DNA from: Candidatus Manganitrophus sp.
GTDB taxonomy: Bacteria > Nitrospirota > Nitrospiria > SBBL01 > Manganitrophaceae
Assembly (NCBI GenBank): GCA_028865235.1
Contig: CP114561.1
Span: 826,001-890,000, forward strand
Direction of reading: 5' to 3'
DNA length: 64,000 bases
Notes under the pieces: model-generated
Seen by the model: the letters and a program-made list of their open reading frames with translations, nothing else
Database searches by the model: none
Told to the model about the DNA's origin: nothing
In this document: positions 1-9,432 of the stretch, piece by piece
Layout: each line of letters opens with the position of its first letter
Position numbering within the stretch: position 1 is the first letter of the stretch
Made by a program: the position numbers and the translations under genes

Positions 1-55
1 TCTGCGTCATCTTTAGATCGAGTCTGGCTCTCATCCCACTCTCTGACCAAGACAT
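1..55 (-). CDS. rpoN: RNA polymerase sigma-54 factor, N-terminal end only (cut by window edge)
   Basis: Only the first 18 codons are in the window. Read on the minus strand from the ATG at 55 they give MSWSESGMRARLDLKMTQ, where the stretch from Arg10 matches the start of sigma-54 region I, which begins with short Leu/Gln-rich text before the TPQL motif. AGGGG lies seven bases before the ATG at 55; a second in-frame ATG at 34 is also possible. It follows lptB by 23 bases, and lptB-rpoN is a very common gene pair. A sigma-54 type promoter is seen before pilA in this same window (58760). Identity rests on the short peptide plus synteny. Confidence 0.7.
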   Translation of the reverse strand, partial: MSWSESGMRARLDLKMTQ

Positions 56-78
56 ATCCGAACCCCTACAAGCCTACG

Positions 79-825
79 TTATGATTGAAGAGACGGCGCG
101 TTTCGATCCTGCCAACGGAAACGATCGCCCAGATAAATTTCCCGCGCTTGCGGACTATTGGCGATCTCGGAAGAAGTCCCGGAAATGAGGATTTCCCCTT
201 CATAGATGATATACGATCGATCGGTAATTTCGAGCGTCTCTTGAACATTATGATCGGTGATGAGGACTCCGATCCCGCGCTTCTTGAGTTGAAAAATAAT
301 CTTTTGAATCTCCATGACGACGATCGGGTCGATTCCGGCGAACGGTTCGTCAAGGAGGATGAATTGGGGCGAGATCACCAAGGCCCGCGTGATTTCAAGA
401 CGACGACGCTCTCCTCCGGAGAGGGTGAACGCCTTGTGTTTCGCCAAATGTGAAATGTTTAATTCGCCGAGAAGCGCTTCCAGGCGGGACTGCCGCTCGG
501 CCGGAGAGAGATCGAGCGTTTCGAGAATCGCCATAATGTTCTCTTCGACCGTCAACTTTCTGAAGATCGACGGTTCCTGAGGAAGATAACTGATCCCTTT
601 GCGGGCGCGAAGATACATCGGCATCCCTGTCATCCGCTCTCCGTTCAAAAAGATATCCCCACGGTCCGGAGGGGTCAAACCGACAATCATATAAAAGGTC
701 GTTGTCTTTCCGGCGCCGTTCGGACCGAGCAATCCGACGATTTCCCCGGCTCCCACACGGATATTGACATTCCGAACGACCTTACGGCCCTGATATTTTT
801 TTTCGAGTTCCGTTGCTTCGAGCAT
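79..825 (-). CDS. lptB: LPS export ABC transporter ATP-binding protein LptB
   Basis: Cytoplasmic ATPase of the LptB2FGC machine that extracts lipopolysaccharide from the inner membrane. The 248 aa chain has the Walker A loop GPNGAGKT at residues 34-41, a Q-loop in YLPQEP, the ABC signature [11 protein letters not shown], Walker B with [11 protein letters not shown] and the switch His in ITDHNV. The length and the FAGIDP and [10 protein letters not shown] wording are typical of LptB rather than of amino-acid or heme exporters. It is the third gene of an lptC-lptA-lptB-rpoN transcription unit, 18 bases after lptA. The reading frame is intact. Confidence 0.96.
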   Translation of the reverse strand: MLEATELEKKYQGRKVVRNVNIRVGAGEIVGLLGPNGAGKTTTFYMIVGLTPPDRGDIFLNGERMTGMPMYLRARKGISYLPQEPSIFRKLTVEENIMAILETLDLSPAERQSRLEALLGELNISHLAKHKAFTLSGGERRRLEITRALVISPQFILLDEPFAGIDPIVVMEIQKIIFQLKKRGIGVLITDHNVQETLEITDRSYIIYEGEILISGTSSEIANSPQAREIYLGDRFRWQDRNAPSLQS

Positions 826-843
826 CTCTATTATCCGGAAAGT

Positions 844-1389
844 TTATTTTTTTCCTAAATTCAAATCGCTTACCCCGGAATGAATAATCACCTGACTTCC
901 CTCGACCAGGCTCCGATTCTCCGCAATAAAAAGGGTGATCACCTTCCCCTTCACGCGGTACTCTTTTTCCCAAGCTTCGGCATCCCCCGTCAGGGTAATG
1001 GTCTCTTTCTTTTGGTCATAGATCCCCTTTTCCGCTTTGGCATGTTTTTCGCCTTGTCGAATGTCGACGTTGCCGGAGGTCTCGATTCGAGAGACCTCCC
1101 GCTTCTCCTGGGTCGAAGGATCAATCAATAAAGAAGAGGACTCGGACATAAAAACTTCCGCGTGATCCGCCTTAATCGTTAAATCGCCTTTTTTAATAAA
1201 GACCTCTCCCTCGAAGATGATTTTGTCTTCCAGACTTTTAATCGTCATTTTATTGGAAGTAATGGAGATGGGTTCCTGAGGATTATTTTTAACCGGTATC
1301 TCACCGGCGACGGTAAACCCGCTCCCTCCGAGGAGTTCGATGAGGAGGAGTGGAGAAAAAACGTATTTAATGAACCAGCGCCTGAACAT
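844..1389 (-). CDS. lptA: LPS transport periplasmic protein LptA
   Basis: Periplasmic bridge protein carrying lipopolysaccharide from LptC towards LptD. The start chosen is the ATG at 1389, giving 181 aa with a basic N-terminus and a hydrophobic signal stretch (residues about 8-22) ending near TVAGE. The mature part has the OstA/LptA pattern of repeated beta strands (ISITSNKM, IIFEGEVFIKKGDLTIKADH, GIYDQKKETITLTGDAEAW). An in-frame extension to 1491 has no signal peptide at its front and lies inside lptC, so it is not used. The gene overlaps the end of lptC by 23 bases, which suggests translational coupling. Confidence 0.92.
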   Translation of the reverse strand: MFRRWFIKYVFSPLLLIELLGGSGFTVAGEIPVKNNPQEPISITSNKMTIKSLEDKIIFEGEVFIKKGDLTIKADHAEVFMSESSSLLIDPSTQEKREVSRIETSGNVDIRQGEKHAKAEKGIYDQKKETITLTGDAEAWEKEYRVKGKVITLFIAENRSLVEGSQVIIHSGVSDLNLGKK

Positions 1390-1933
1390 GACCCGAGACG
1401 GTAACCTCTTGGTTTTCCGGCGCAACGCGTATTTCGTTCCCGTTAATCTCAATTTCGGGGCCGGTGATGCGAGCGGGTCCCTCGGCGACAATTATCTTCT
1501 GATCGTTGAGCCAAGACAACGCCGGCGTCTCAATGGTGTAACCGTTGCTCAACTGGATCACCATCGGACCCTCTTTCTTCTCCAGGGAAAAATCTTTTGT
1601 CCGCGTATTGATCGTTCCCGAGTCTCCATCCAGAGATAATTCAACCCCCTGAGAGGTCTGAATCGTCACGGCGACTTTTTCAAGCAACGCTTTTTGGTCT
1701 TTCTCGAATATCTCGGCACGATCCGCCCTCAACTCCCAATTCTTCACCCCTTCGTGTGACTGGACAACCGAGAATTGACCGATCTTTACATCCGCCTTTC
1801 CGCCGATATCATTAAAAAAGACAAGCAAATTTCTTTTTTTCATACCGGAGACAAGCGCAAAAGACAAAAAAAGGAGGAAGGTCATGATGAGCATAAGCAA
1901 GACTTGCTTCGATTGTATTCTTAGCGTCAGCAC
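1367..1933 (-). CDS. lptC: LPS export system protein LptC
   Basis: Bitopic inner-membrane protein that hands lipopolysaccharide from LptBFG to LptA. The 188 aa chain has one N-terminal transmembrane helix (about residues 10-30) and then a periplasmic LptC beta-jellyroll with GVKNWELRADRAEIF and an OstA-like end. The longest frame starts at a GTG at 1933. The predicted transcription start from the upstream -10 box falls almost on this codon, so either the message is nearly leaderless or translation starts at an internal ATG such as 1894; the start is unsure. First gene of the lpt operon. Confidence 0.88.
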   Translation of the reverse strand: MLTLRIQSKQVLLMLIMTFLLFLSFALVSGMKKRNLLVFFNDIGGKADVKIGQFSVVQSHEGVKNWELRADRAEIFEKDQKALLEKVAVTIQTSQGVELSLDGDSGTINTRTKDFSLEKKEGPMVIQLSNGYTIETPALSWLNDQKIIVAEGPARITGPEIEINGNEIRVAPENQEVTVSGHVQALVH

Positions 1934-1939
1934 GGTCTA

Positions 1940-1968
1940 AATATAACACAAAAGAAAATGCGAGTAAA
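1940..1968 (-). promoter_or_regulatory. sigma-70 type promoter for lptC-lptA-lptB-rpoN
   Basis: On the minus strand TTTACT (1963-1968) and TATATT (1940-1945) are separated by exactly 17 bases. The -10 box is good and the -35 box weak. The transcription start would be near 1933, at the first possible lptC codon. Confidence 0.5.
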
Positions 1969-2351
1969 GCAAATGTCCAATTCGGCGTGCTTCTTGCTTC
2001 ATCTATGAAAACCCATTGAAAAATCGATTGCAACATCCCATGAATAAACGCGATTCATCACGCGAGAAGCTGACATTGAAGCGGCCATTCAGGCGAAAAT
2101 ATACCGGGTCGATATTCCAATCCGACCTTAAATTCTGATCATCCGGATTCCTTTTTTTGGAAGACTCTCTCATCAGAAAATCACAGAATAGGCCCTCTTA
2201 ACCTCCACCGATGACACAGAAATCTCCCGACGATACAGAGACAAGGCTCCCGGTTCAATCTTCCATCGACCGGATGACAACGGACCTGCCTGCATTGTAC
2301 AATAAAGGCTAAAAACAGATCCGATGACCGGTTTCTTTCAATCGATTTCTC
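1969..2351. other. intergenic region between two divergent promoters, no gene seen
   Basis: This stretch of about 380 bases separates the lptC promoter (minus) from the promoter of the secreted protein at 2412 (plus). I see no reading frame with a ribosome binding site and recognisable protein, no tRNA, and no strong hairpin. Confidence 0.6.
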
Positions 2352-2380
2352 TTGACACGCACTAGTAAAAACGCTAGAAA
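2352..2380 (+). promoter_or_regulatory. sigma-70 type promoter for the secreted coiled-coil protein
   Basis: Consensus -35 box TTGACA at 2352-2357 and TAGAAA at 2375-2380, separated by 17 bases. The start codon at 2412 lies about 25 bases after the expected transcription start, with GGAGG between. Confidence 0.6.
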
Positions 2381-2411
2381 TATCGATACCGCCAATTACC
2401 TGGAGGAAAGG

Positions 2412-3167
2412 ATGAGAAAAAAATTAAACATCTTCCTATGGTTCCTGTTTCTGGTTCACCCGTTGTTTATTCAGGCCGTCCACGCCCAGGACGCGGCAAA
2501 ACCGGCGCCGAAAGGACCCGCTGAAAAGACCTATTCCTTACCGTACGACCAGGTTTGGGATAAAGTGGTAGAAGTCTTGACGGAGAAAGGGCTATCCGAT
2601 CACCCCCACGGCAAGATGTCCGCAAACAAGGACACCGGAAAAATCACAACCCCCACTTTCCGCTATTTTAAGATCTTCTCCGCCAAACCGGTGAAAGAGT
2701 CGCATTATCGGGATACGTACACGATCACCATCACCGAAGCGGCCAGCGTCAAGGGAAGAGAAGCGAAAAAGAAAGCGGAGGAGGCTGAATTCTTTCTCGG
2801 CGAAGCGAAAACCAAGATGGAAGAAGCAAAGGGGAAAAGCGGAGACGAGGCAAAAACATTATTAGAGGAAGCAAAACAGTCCGAAAAGGACGGCAAAGAA
2901 TCGGCGGAAGCCGCCAAAAAATTAGAAGAAGAGGCAAAGGCCCTGGCCGCCAAGCCGCGTGTCGTCAAGGTGCTCGTGGAACGGAAGTTCGAAATTCACG
3001 ATGATACCAAGCGGGCGTGGGTTGACGCTGATCCAAACACGGAAAAGGCGGGGCTTCCCGCCGACGCCATTCTCAGCGCGGTTGATGCAAAGCTGGCAGC
3101 GGCAAGCACGGCGGCGGCGGAAGCAAAGCCCGCGGCGCCCGCGGCGAAAGAAGAGCCAAAAAAATAA
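2412..3167 (+). CDS. secreted protein with an internal Ala/Glu/Lys coiled coil, function unknown
   Basis: A 251 aa protein starting at ATG 2412 behind GGAGGAAAG. Residues 1-25 form a clear signal peptide ending AVHA before QDAAK, so export is expected. The mature part begins with a small alpha/beta domain (YSLPYDQVWDKVVEVLTEKG, then FRYFKIF and a strand YTITITEA), is interrupted by about 65 residues of Ala/Glu/Lys heptad text (KKAEEAEFF, EEAKGKSGDEAK), and resumes with VVKVLVERKFEIHDD before an Ala/Pro/Lys-rich tail. The first domain vaguely recalls BamC-type envelope proteins (VWDKVVEVL), but that is weak. It stands alone between its own promoter and terminator, convergent with rplQ. Confidence 0.75.
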   Translation: MRKKLNIFLWFLFLVHPLFIQAVHAQDAAKPAPKGPAEKTYSLPYDQVWDKVVEVLTEKGLSDHPHGKMSANKDTGKITTPTFRYFKIFSAKPVKESHYRDTYTITITEAASVKGREAKKKAEEAEFFLGEAKTKMEEAKGKSGDEAKTLLEEAKQSEKDGKESAEAAKKLEEEAKALAAKPRVVKVLVERKFEIHDDTKRAWVDADPNTEKAGLPADAILSAVDAKLAAASTAAAEAKPAAPAAKEEPKK

Positions 3168-3191
3168 ACGACTGAAAAATGATTGGACGAA

Positions 3192-3629
3192 CTATGAGGC
3201 TGGCGCGGATTCCGTGCCGGCCTCTTTTTCTTTCTTCTGCTTACGTTCCTTCTTAGGCGCTTTCTCGACCTTTTTGGCCTCCGTCAATTCCAGGATGACC
3301 ATGGGAGCGCCGTCGCCGTGACGGACCCGCGTTTTGATCAGGCGCGTGTACCCGCCGTTTTTATTTTGAAAACGGGGGGCCACTTCCGAGAAAAGGGAAA
3401 AAACCACATCTTGATCGAGAATATAAGCCGCGGCCATTCTCCTTGCATGAAGGTCTCCCCGCTTTCCCAGGGAGATCATCTTATCGGCGATGGAACGAAT
3501 CTCCTTCGCCTTGGCTTCCGTGGTCTCGATCCGCTCGTGCCTTAAAAAAGAGGTGACCAGATTTCGAAAGAGCGCCCTTCTGTGAGCGCTGTTCCTTCCG
3601 AGGGGACGACCTGCCTTACGATGACGCAT
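3192..3629 (-). CDS. rplQ: 50S ribosomal protein L17
   Basis: L17 lies near the exit of the ribosomal tunnel. The chain is 145 aa; residues 1-115 carry the family text [35 protein letters not shown] and [21 protein letters not shown] charged tail of about 25 residues ([19 protein letters not shown]) extends beyond the usual end, as in several phyla. It is the last gene of the alpha operon, 32 bases after rpoA. The tail is encoded partly by the hairpin that terminates the convergent gene. Confidence 0.96.
   Translation of the reverse strand: MRHRKAGRPLGRNSAHRRALFRNLVTSFLRHERIETTEAKAKEIRSIADKMISLGKRGDLHARRMAAAYILDQDVVFSLFSEVAPRFQNKNGGYTRLIKTRVRHGDGAPMVILELTEAKKVEKAPKKERKQKKEKEAGTESAPAS
3196..3235 (+). 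terminator. intrinsic terminator of the secreted-protein gene, inside the 3' end of rplQ
   Basis: A 13-pair stem (left arm 3196-3208, right arm 3212-3224), with two G-U pairs in the plus-strand RNA, is followed by TTTTTCTTTCTT. It overlaps the last codons of the convergent rplQ. On the minus strand there is no T-run after the hairpin, so it serves the plus strand. Confidence 0.75.
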
Positions 3630-3661
3630 CTCGCACTTCCTTTCCCAATCGTATTATTTCG

Positions 3662-4651
3662 TTACCCTTCTTTACCGACCTCGGCGGAATGCCCCTCCAG
3701 CTTCATTCCAAGGGACAATCCCATCTCAGAAAGAATTTCCTTAATTTCGTTCAATGATTTTCTGCCGAAATTTTTCGTTTTCAGCATCTCCGATTCGGAC
3801 CGTTGGACCAGATCGGCGATGGTCCGGATATTGGCATTTTTTAGACAATTGGCGGCGCGGACGGAGAGCTCCAGTTCGTGCACGCTTCGGAGGAGATTCT
3901 TGTTGAACTCCTTGACCTCATCCCGCTCCTGCTCAACCGGCTGCTCGAGTTCCTCAAAGTTGATAAAGATATTCAAATGGTCCTTCAAAATTTTTGCGGC
4001 AAAACCGAGTACGTCGTCCGGCTTCACGCTGCCGTCGGTCCAAATCTCCATGACCAGCTTGTCATAATCGGTCACACGGCCGACGCGCGCGTTCTCAACG
4101 ATGAAATTCACTTTGCGGATCGGCGAGAAAATGGCGTCGATCGGGATCACACCGATCGGCATCCCCTCCTCTTTGTTCCGCTCAGAAGGAACATAACCGC
4201 GGCCCACCTTGACAACCAATTCCATATCGAGATTCCCGTCTTTGTCCAATGTCGCGATATGAAGGTCGGGGGTCAGGATCTCAACGTCGGCATCGTGGAT
4301 AATATCTTTCGCCAGGACCTCGCCCGCCCCTTTTTTCTTAATATGGATCACCTTCGGTTTATCGGTATGGATCTTCAAGCGAAGATTCTTGACATTCAAA
4401 ATGATATCGGTGACATCCTCTTTCACCCCCGGGATCGTCGAGAACTCGTGCAGGACCCCTTCGATTTTAATCGACGTGACCGCGGCCCCTGCAATGGATG
4501 AAAGGAGAACGCGCCGGAGCGAATTACCGATGGTGCTGCCGAATCCGCGTTCGAACGGCTCGGCAAAGAATTTTCCATACGTTTTTGTGAGTGTTTCTTT
4601 TTCGACTTCAAGCTTTTTTGGTATTTGAAAATCTTTTGTTCTAATAATCAT
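3662..4651 (-). CDS. rpoA: DNA-directed RNA polymerase subunit alpha
   Basis: 329 aa from the ATG at 4651, which has GAGGAT four bases upstream; longer in-frame starts towards 4723 would run back towards rpsD and add non-conserved text. The N-terminal assembly domain has [18 protein letters not shown] and GEVLAKDI, and the C-terminal domain contacting promoters and activators has [18 protein letters not shown] and [13 protein letters not shown]. It sits between rpsD and rplQ in the normal alpha-operon order, and the frame is intact. Confidence 0.97.
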   Translation of the reverse strand: MIIRTKDFQIPKKLEVEKETLTKTYGKFFAEPFERGFGSTIGNSLRRVLLSSIAGAAVTSIKIEGVLHEFSTIPGVKEDVTDIILNVKNLRLKIHTDKPKVIHIKKKGAGEVLAKDIIHDADVEILTPDLHIATLDKDGNLDMELVVKVGRGYVPSERNKEEGMPIGVIPIDAIFSPIRKVNFIVENARVGRVTDYDKLVMEIWTDGSVKPDDVLGFAAKILKDHLNIFINFEELEQPVEQERDEVKEFNKNLLRSVHELELSVRAANCLKNANIRTIADLVQRSESEMLKTKNFGRKSLNEIKEILSEMGLSLGMKLEGHSAEVGKEG

Positions 4652-4728
4652 AAGATCCTCACCCGTTTTGAGTGGGAGCGACCGGACGATCGAAGACGTT
4701 GCTCCGATGCCCGAATGGCTCAATGTCT

Positions 4729-5355
4729 TTATCTGGAATAAAGCTCAACAACCAGCTGCTCGTTGACAGGAAGCGCGATTTCTTCCTTGCTCGGATGTGA
4801 CTTTACGGTCCCCTTCATTTGGTTCTGATCGAGCTCCAGCCAGGAAGGAACGCCACGGGTTCCAATCCCTTCAAGCGCAGCCTGGATAGCGACAAGACCG
4901 CGACTACCTTCTTTTACCTCGATCGCATCATTAAGACTGACCAGGAAAGAAGGAATATTGACCCCTTTTCCATTGACGATAAAATGATTCTGTCTGATCA
5001 GCATGCGACCCTGCTTCCGTGAAGAAGCAAAACCAAGGCGGTAGACCACATTGTCGAGTCTCGATTCCAACAACCGGAGTAGGTTCTCGCCGGTGATTCC
5101 CTTCTTTCGTTCCGCTTTGAAGAAATATTGTCTGAACTGACGCTCCAGCAGTCCGTAAATCCGCTTCAGCTTCTGCTTCTCCCGCAACTGTGCGCTGTAT
5201 TCGGAGGCGCGCGGCCGGGCCTGTCCATGCTGGCCCGGCGGATAACTTCGCCGATCAATCGCACACTTTTCGGAAAAACAACGGGTTCCTTTTAAAAACA
5301 ACTTGGTCCCTTCCCTTCGACAAAGCCGACATACTGGACCGACATATCTAGCCAA
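4729..5355 (-). CDS. rpsD: 30S ribosomal protein S4
   Basis: 208 aa assembly protein binding the 5' domain of 16S rRNA, and in many bacteria the autogenous repressor of the alpha operon. It is the zinc-binding form, with Cys9, Cys12, Cys26 and Cys31 in the N-terminal knuckle. The S4 RNA-binding domain shows [20 protein letters not shown]. The frame is intact and the end VVELYSR is usual. A 93-base spacer with word repeats separates it from rpsK. Confidence 0.97.
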   Translation of the reverse strand: MARYVGPVCRLCRREGTKLFLKGTRCFSEKCAIDRRSYPPGQHGQARPRASEYSAQLREKQKLKRIYGLLERQFRQYFFKAERKKGITGENLLRLLESRLDNVVYRLGFASSRKQGRMLIRQNHFIVNGKGVNIPSFLVSLNDAIEVKEGSRGLVAIQAALEGIGTRGVPSWLELDQNQMKGTVKSHPSKEEIALPVNEQLVVELYSR

Positions 5356-5371
5356 GCAAACACCTCCTGTT

Positions 5372-5441
5372 GTTCGTTACTCGTTCGTCGTTAATCGTGA
5401 TTTGTTATTCGTGTCTTTACGTTTAACGATTCACGAATAAC
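5372..5441. repeat. spacer word repeat with CGTTACTCGT / GTTATTCGTG elements
   Basis: The rpsK-rpsD spacer is built from short related words (CGTTACTCGT, TTAATCGTGA, GTTATTCGTG). A perfect 9-base inverted pair TTATTCGTG (5405-5413) and CACGAATAA (5432-5440) encloses an 18-base loop. The same words recur in the fusA-tuf spacer at 20389-20425. Confidence 0.6.
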
Positions 5442-5448
5442 GGTATCC

Positions 5449-5835
5449 CTAAACTCTTCTTCTCTTGGGGGGACGGCAGCCGTTATGCGGGATCGGGGTC
5501 ACATCCTTAATCAGGTTGATCTTCAACCCCGCGACCTGAAGCGCCCGAATGGCCGATTCACGGCCGGAGCCGGGGCCCTTCACATAGACATCGACCTGTT
5601 TCATCCCGTTCTCCATCGCCTTCTTGGCCGCGATTTCAGCCGCCCTCTGCGCGGCAAAAGGGGTGCTCTTCCGCGAGCCCTTAAACCCTTGGCTTCCGGC
5701 GCTCGACCAGACGATCACATTCCCCGCCATGTCGGTGATGGTCACAAGCGTATTATTGAACGAGGCCTGAATATGGGCCACCCCCGTCTGAACGTTCCGC
5801 TTTTCTTTTTTCTTCGCACCTTTTTTTGCAACCAT
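5449..5835 (-). CDS. rpsK: 30S ribosomal protein S11
   Basis: 128 aa platform protein with [37 protein letters not shown], the [13 protein letters not shown] loop and the invariant C-terminus [17 protein letters not shown] text (here [15 protein letters not shown]). The frame is intact. It lies 22 bases after rpsM. Confidence 0.97.
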   Translation of the reverse strand: MVAKKGAKKKEKRNVQTGVAHIQASFNNTLVTITDMAGNVIVWSSAGSQGFKGSRKSTPFAAQRAAEIAAKKAMENGMKQVDVYVKGPGSGRESAIRALQVAGLKINLIKDVTPIPHNGCRPPKRRRV

Positions 5836-5857
5836 TCATAACCCTTTCGCTGATGAA

Positions 5858-6238
5858 TTACTTCGTCTCTTTTCGCTTGGCGCCGACTGTCTGTTTCTTC
5901 CGGCCCTTTCGGGTTCTTGCATTCGTCCGGGTCCGCTGACCGCGAACAGGCAAGCCGCGACGATGACGCAGCCCTCGATAACAACCGATATCCATCAAAC
6001 GTTTGATGCTCATCGAGACTTCGCGGCGAAGATCCCCTTCCACCCGGACGCCTCGCTCAATCGCCTCGCGAAGCCGGATCACCTCATCTTCCTTGAGATC
6101 CTTCACGCGGATGTCCGGACTGACGTTCGTCTCTTTTAAAATCCTTTGAGAGATGGACCGTCCGATTCCGTAAATATACGTCAAACCGATTTCGATCCTT
6201 TTATCCCTCGGCAAATCAACGCCTGCGATTCTAGCCAT
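5858..6238 (-). CDS. rpsM: 30S ribosomal protein S13
   Basis: 126 aa head protein contacting the 50S subunit and P-site tRNA. It starts [20 protein letters not shown] and has the helix-two-turn-helix [14 protein letters not shown], the motif [20 protein letters not shown] and a basic tail [13 protein letters not shown]. The frame is intact. It lies directly after rpmJ, as in most spc/alpha clusters. Confidence 0.97.
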   Translation of the reverse strand: MARIAGVDLPRDKRIEIGLTYIYGIGRSISQRILKETNVSPDIRVKDLKEDEVIRLREAIERGVRVEGDLRREVSMSIKRLMDIGCYRGLRHRRGLPVRGQRTRTNARTRKGRKKQTVGAKRKETK

Positions 6239-6259
6239 GAAATCTCCTCGTCATTTAAA

Positions 6260-6373
6260 CTAGCCTTGCCGTTGCTTGTGGCGGGGGTTCTCGCAGATCA
6301 CGCGGATCACCCCTTTTCTCTTGATAATTTTACATTTGGCGCAGATCGCCTTCACCGATGACCGAACTTTCAT
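6260..6373 (-). CDS. rpmJ: 50S ribosomal protein L36
   Basis: A 37 aa gene read directly from the sequence, starting [20 protein letters not shown] and ending HKQRQG. It has the zinc ligands of the canonical L36 form (C-x2-C, a later Cys and a His in ENPRHK). It sits in its normal place between infA and rpsM. Confidence 0.95.
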   Translation of the reverse strand: MKVRSSVKAICAKCKIIKRKGVIRVICENPRHKQRQG

Positions 6374-6382
6374 CTAAACTCC

Positions 6383-6604
6383 TTATTTGCTAAAGCGGTA
6401 CGTAATCCGCCCACGGGTCAGATCGTATGGAGAGAGCTCCAGCGTAACCTTGTCTCCCGGAAGGATCTTGATGTAATGCATCCTCATCTTTCCGGAAATA
6501 TGAGCAAGAACGCGATGGCCGTTTTCAAGCTCCACCCTAAACATGGCGTTCGGCAATGTCTCCACGATGGTTCCTTGCACTTCAATGACATCCTCTTTCG
6601 CCAT
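6383..6604 (-). CDS. infA: translation initiation factor IF-1
   Basis: 73 aa S1/OB-fold protein binding the ribosomal A site during initiation. The start is the ATG at 6604 giving [20 protein letters not shown]; five further upstream codons are not conserved. The core has [20 protein letters not shown] and ends RGRITYRF. It lies between map and rpmJ. Confidence 0.96.
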   Translation of the reverse strand: MAKEDVIEVQGTIVETLPNAMFRVELENGHRVLAHISGKMRMHYIKILPGDKVTLELSPYDLTRGRITYRFSK

Positions 6605-6667
6605 ATTATTTTTTCCCAATCTATCGATCTCTGAAATGCATCAAACGCTTTGCGAGACATCCCCCCG

Positions 6668-7417
6668 TTACAATTTGCTCAGGATGACCGGCCCCTCTTT
6701 CGTCACCGCAATCGTATGCTCAAAGTGAGCGGAAAGACTCCCGTCCGCCGTCACCGCCGTCCAACGGTCGTCCAAAACCCGAACGGCGGCCTTCCCCATA
6801 TTGACCATCGGCTCGATCGCCAAAACCATTCCTTCTCTCAGCCGCGGCCCTCGACCGGGGGGGCCGAAATTAGGGATTTGAGGCTCCTCATGCAAAGCGC
6901 GTCCGATTCCATGACCGACAAAATCGGTAACGACCGAAAAACCGGCTTGCTCCACGTGCGATTGAACCGCATGGGAGATATCCGACAACCGGCTTCCCTC
7001 ACATGCCTGTGCGATGCCGGCATAAAGAGATTCTTCGGTGACCTGAATCAGCCGCTTTGCTTCCGGCTTCACCTCTCCGACGGCAACCGTGACCGCTGAA
7101 TCGCCATAGAAACCGTCATAGATCGCGCCGAGATCGAGGCCGACAATGTCCCCCTCTTTAATCACCTTGTCGGGAGAGGGGATTCCATGGACCACTTCCT
7201 CGTTGACGGAAATACAAAGGGTCGCCGGATAGTTTCGGTAACCTTTAAAAGCCGGCGTCCCGCCCCGCTCTCGAATCTGCTTTTCAACGAAGAGGTCGAG
7301 TTCTTTTGTCGTCATCCCCGGCTTCAAATACGCCCTGACCGCTTCAAGCGACTCTGCGACGATCCGGCTCGCTTTTGCGATCTTGGCGACCTCTTCTTTC
7401 GATTTTAAAATAATCAT
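6668..7417 (-). CDS. map: methionine aminopeptidase, type I
   Basis: Cytosolic metalloprotease removing the initiator Met from new proteins. The 249 aa chain has all metal ligands: the Asp of GLDLGA, the Asp of GDSAVT, the His of GHGIGRALHEEP, the Glu of AIEPMV and the Glu of EHTIAV. The conserved substrate His is in VVHGIP. The length is that of the bare type Ia enzyme without a zinc-finger extension. It lies between adk and infA, the usual spc neighbourhood. Confidence 0.96.
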   Translation of the reverse strand: MIILKSKEEVAKIAKASRIVAESLEAVRAYLKPGMTTKELDLFVEKQIRERGGTPAFKGYRNYPATLCISVNEEVVHGIPSPDKVIKEGDIVGLDLGAIYDGFYGDSAVTVAVGEVKPEAKRLIQVTEESLYAGIAQACEGSRLSDISHAVQSHVEQAGFSVVTDFVGHGIGRALHEEPQIPNFGPPGRGPRLREGMVLAIEPMVNMGKAAVRVLDDRWTAVTADGSLSAHFEHTIAVTKEGPVILSKL

Positions 7418-7455
7418 TTTCTTCCCTTTGGGTCAACCGGATTGCTTTGAACCCA

Positions 7456-8108
7456 TCAGGATGACTTCTTTCCCAGAACCGCCTCTTTGACCCGACCGGT
7501 GACGGCGTCCACGCCGGCGTCGGCCTCGATCTGCGACAAGAGGCCCTGCTCTCGATAGTGTTGAATCAGCGGCGACGTCTCATTCCGATATACGACGAGA
7601 CGCGCTTTGACTGTTTCAGGACGATCGTCCTTTCTCTGAACCAAAGCGGTTCCACAGCTGCAGATCCCCTCCTGAGGGGGGGATTAAAAGCGGTATGATA
7701 AACCTTCTGGCAGGCGGGACAGCTTCGTCTTCCGGCAATCCGCTTGACCAACTCCTCTTCATTTAAATCAAAATAGAGAACCCGATCAATCCCCTGGTGG
7801 TTCTCTTTTAAAATCTTCGACAGCGCCTCGGCTTGCTTGATCGTCCTTGGAAAACCATCCAGGATATATCCGGCCGACGTATCAGGCTCCTTCAACCGCT
7901 CCGCAACCAGGTTGATAATCACATCATCCGGGACTAGCTTGCCGGCATCGATATAGGATTTGGCTTCCATGCCGACCGGTGTTTTCTTGGCCATCGCCGT
8001 TCTGAGCATATCGCCCGTGGCGATGTGAGGAATTCGATACTCCTTCGATAATTTCTCCGCTTGCGTCCCTTTCCCAACCCCGGGCGGACCGAGGAAGATC
8101 AACCGCAT
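7456..8108 (-). CDS. adk: adenylate kinase, broken by a one-base indel
   Basis: Catalyses ATP + AMP = 2 ADP. The N-terminal part has the P-loop GPPGVGKGT (residues 7-15), ATGDMLR and ILDGFPRT, and the lid begins with [19 protein letters not shown]. The frame then breaks at a run of seven G (7676-7682, plus strand). One more base there restores [20 protein letters not shown] and the normal C-terminus to 7456. The lid has the four-Cys zinc pattern (CPAC, CSC). The break in a homopolymer is best read as a sequencing error, not a pseudogene. secY precedes it directly. Confidence 0.9.
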
Positions 8109-9430
8109 TTAGAATCCTCGCCCCTTCAGCTTTCCCTTCTTCATAAAGCCTTCGTAGTTTCGGGTCAACATATGGGTCTCGATCTGCTGCGCCGTATCGA
8201 GACCGACCCCGATCACAATCAGAAGAGAAGTTCCCCCGAAGGCGAAGGGAACGTTGAATCGATAGATCAAGATTTCCGGAATAATCGCCACCATCGCCAG
8301 GTAGATCGCCCCGGCAAAGGTAATTCGGGTCAAGACGCGGTAGATGTAATCGGAGGTCCGCTGCCCCGGCCGGATCCCCGGGATGAAGCCGCCGTACTTT
8401 TTCATATTGTCGGCCATATCCACCGGATTGAGCACCACCGCCGTATAAAAGAAGGCGAAGAAGATAATCAGCATCGCATAGAGCACCGTGTGGAAAACGG
8501 TCCCCGGCGTCAAATTCCTCCCGATCGCCTGCACCCAGGGAACCGTAATGAACCCGGCAATGGTGGCAGGGAAAGCGATAATGGAGGAGGCGAAGATCGG
8601 CGGAATCACGCCGGCGGTGTTGATCTTCAGCGGAATATGGGTGCTCTGCCCCCCATACACTCTCCGGCCGACGACCCGCTTGGCGTATTGAACCGGAATC
8701 TTCCGCCGGCCGCTCTCCAGAAAGACGATCGCCACAACGACGCCAATCATCAAGATTGTTAGAAATAGAATGAGGAAAAAGTTGATCTGCCCGGCCTGAA
8801 AGAGCTGATAGGTGTTCACCACCGCGGCGGGCATCCGTGAGACGATCCCGGCGAAGATGATCAAGGAGATCCCATTCCCGATTCCGCGCTCCGTGATCTG
8901 CTCTCCCAGCCACATGAGGAAGGCGGTTCCGGCGGTGATCGTGATCATCGTCATGAGCCGGAATCCCCAGCCCGGGTTCTGAACAAAGGCGCCCCCCTCC
9001 ATTCCTTCAAGGCCGATCGCAATTCCGAGCGCCTGGACGATGCCGATCCCGATCGTGCCGATTCGGGTATACTGGATGATCTTCTTTCGCCCCCGCTCTC
9101 CCTCCTTGGCCAGTTTGGAGAGGGTGGGAATCACCACCGTCAGCAACTGAAGGATGATCGAGGCCGAAATATACGGCATGATCCCCAACGCGAAAATGGT
9201 CAACCGCGAGAGCCCGCCCCCGAAAAGATATCAAGGAAGCCCATCAAAGCGCCCCCTCGTTCGGTCAGGAATTTGGCGAGCGCCTCATTGTTGATTCCGG
9301 GAGTCGGGACGTGAGATCCGATCCGGTAAACAATCAGCATCAGCGCGGTGAAGATAATTCGCTGTCGGAGCTCGGCGATCTTAAATATATTTTGAACGCT
9401 GGTGATAAATCTGTCGAACAACCCACTCAC
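8109..9430 (-). CDS. secY: preprotein translocase subunit SecY, one frameshift
   Basis: Central channel of the Sec translocon with ten transmembrane helices. The N-terminal 75 codons run from [18 protein letters not shown] to [10 protein letters not shown]. The frame then breaks at a C-run near 9217-9221; adding one base restores [20 protein letters not shown] and the remaining chain to [13 protein letters not shown] at 8109. The family plug and helix motifs ([34 protein letters not shown]) are present. It lies between rplO and adk; the secE partner is at 35011. Confidence 0.93.
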
Positions 9431-9432
9431 TC

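Noticed and set aside
5372..5441. Spacer words taken as a CRISPR array
   Set aside because: The words are short, unequal in distance, without unique spacers, and no cas gene is near. No CRISPR array is seen anywhere in the window.
7456..9430. Programmed frameshifting in adk and secY
   Set aside because: No slippery heptamer with downstream structure is shared, and similar indels occur in more than a dozen unrelated genes, mostly in homopolymers. Sequencing error explains all of them.
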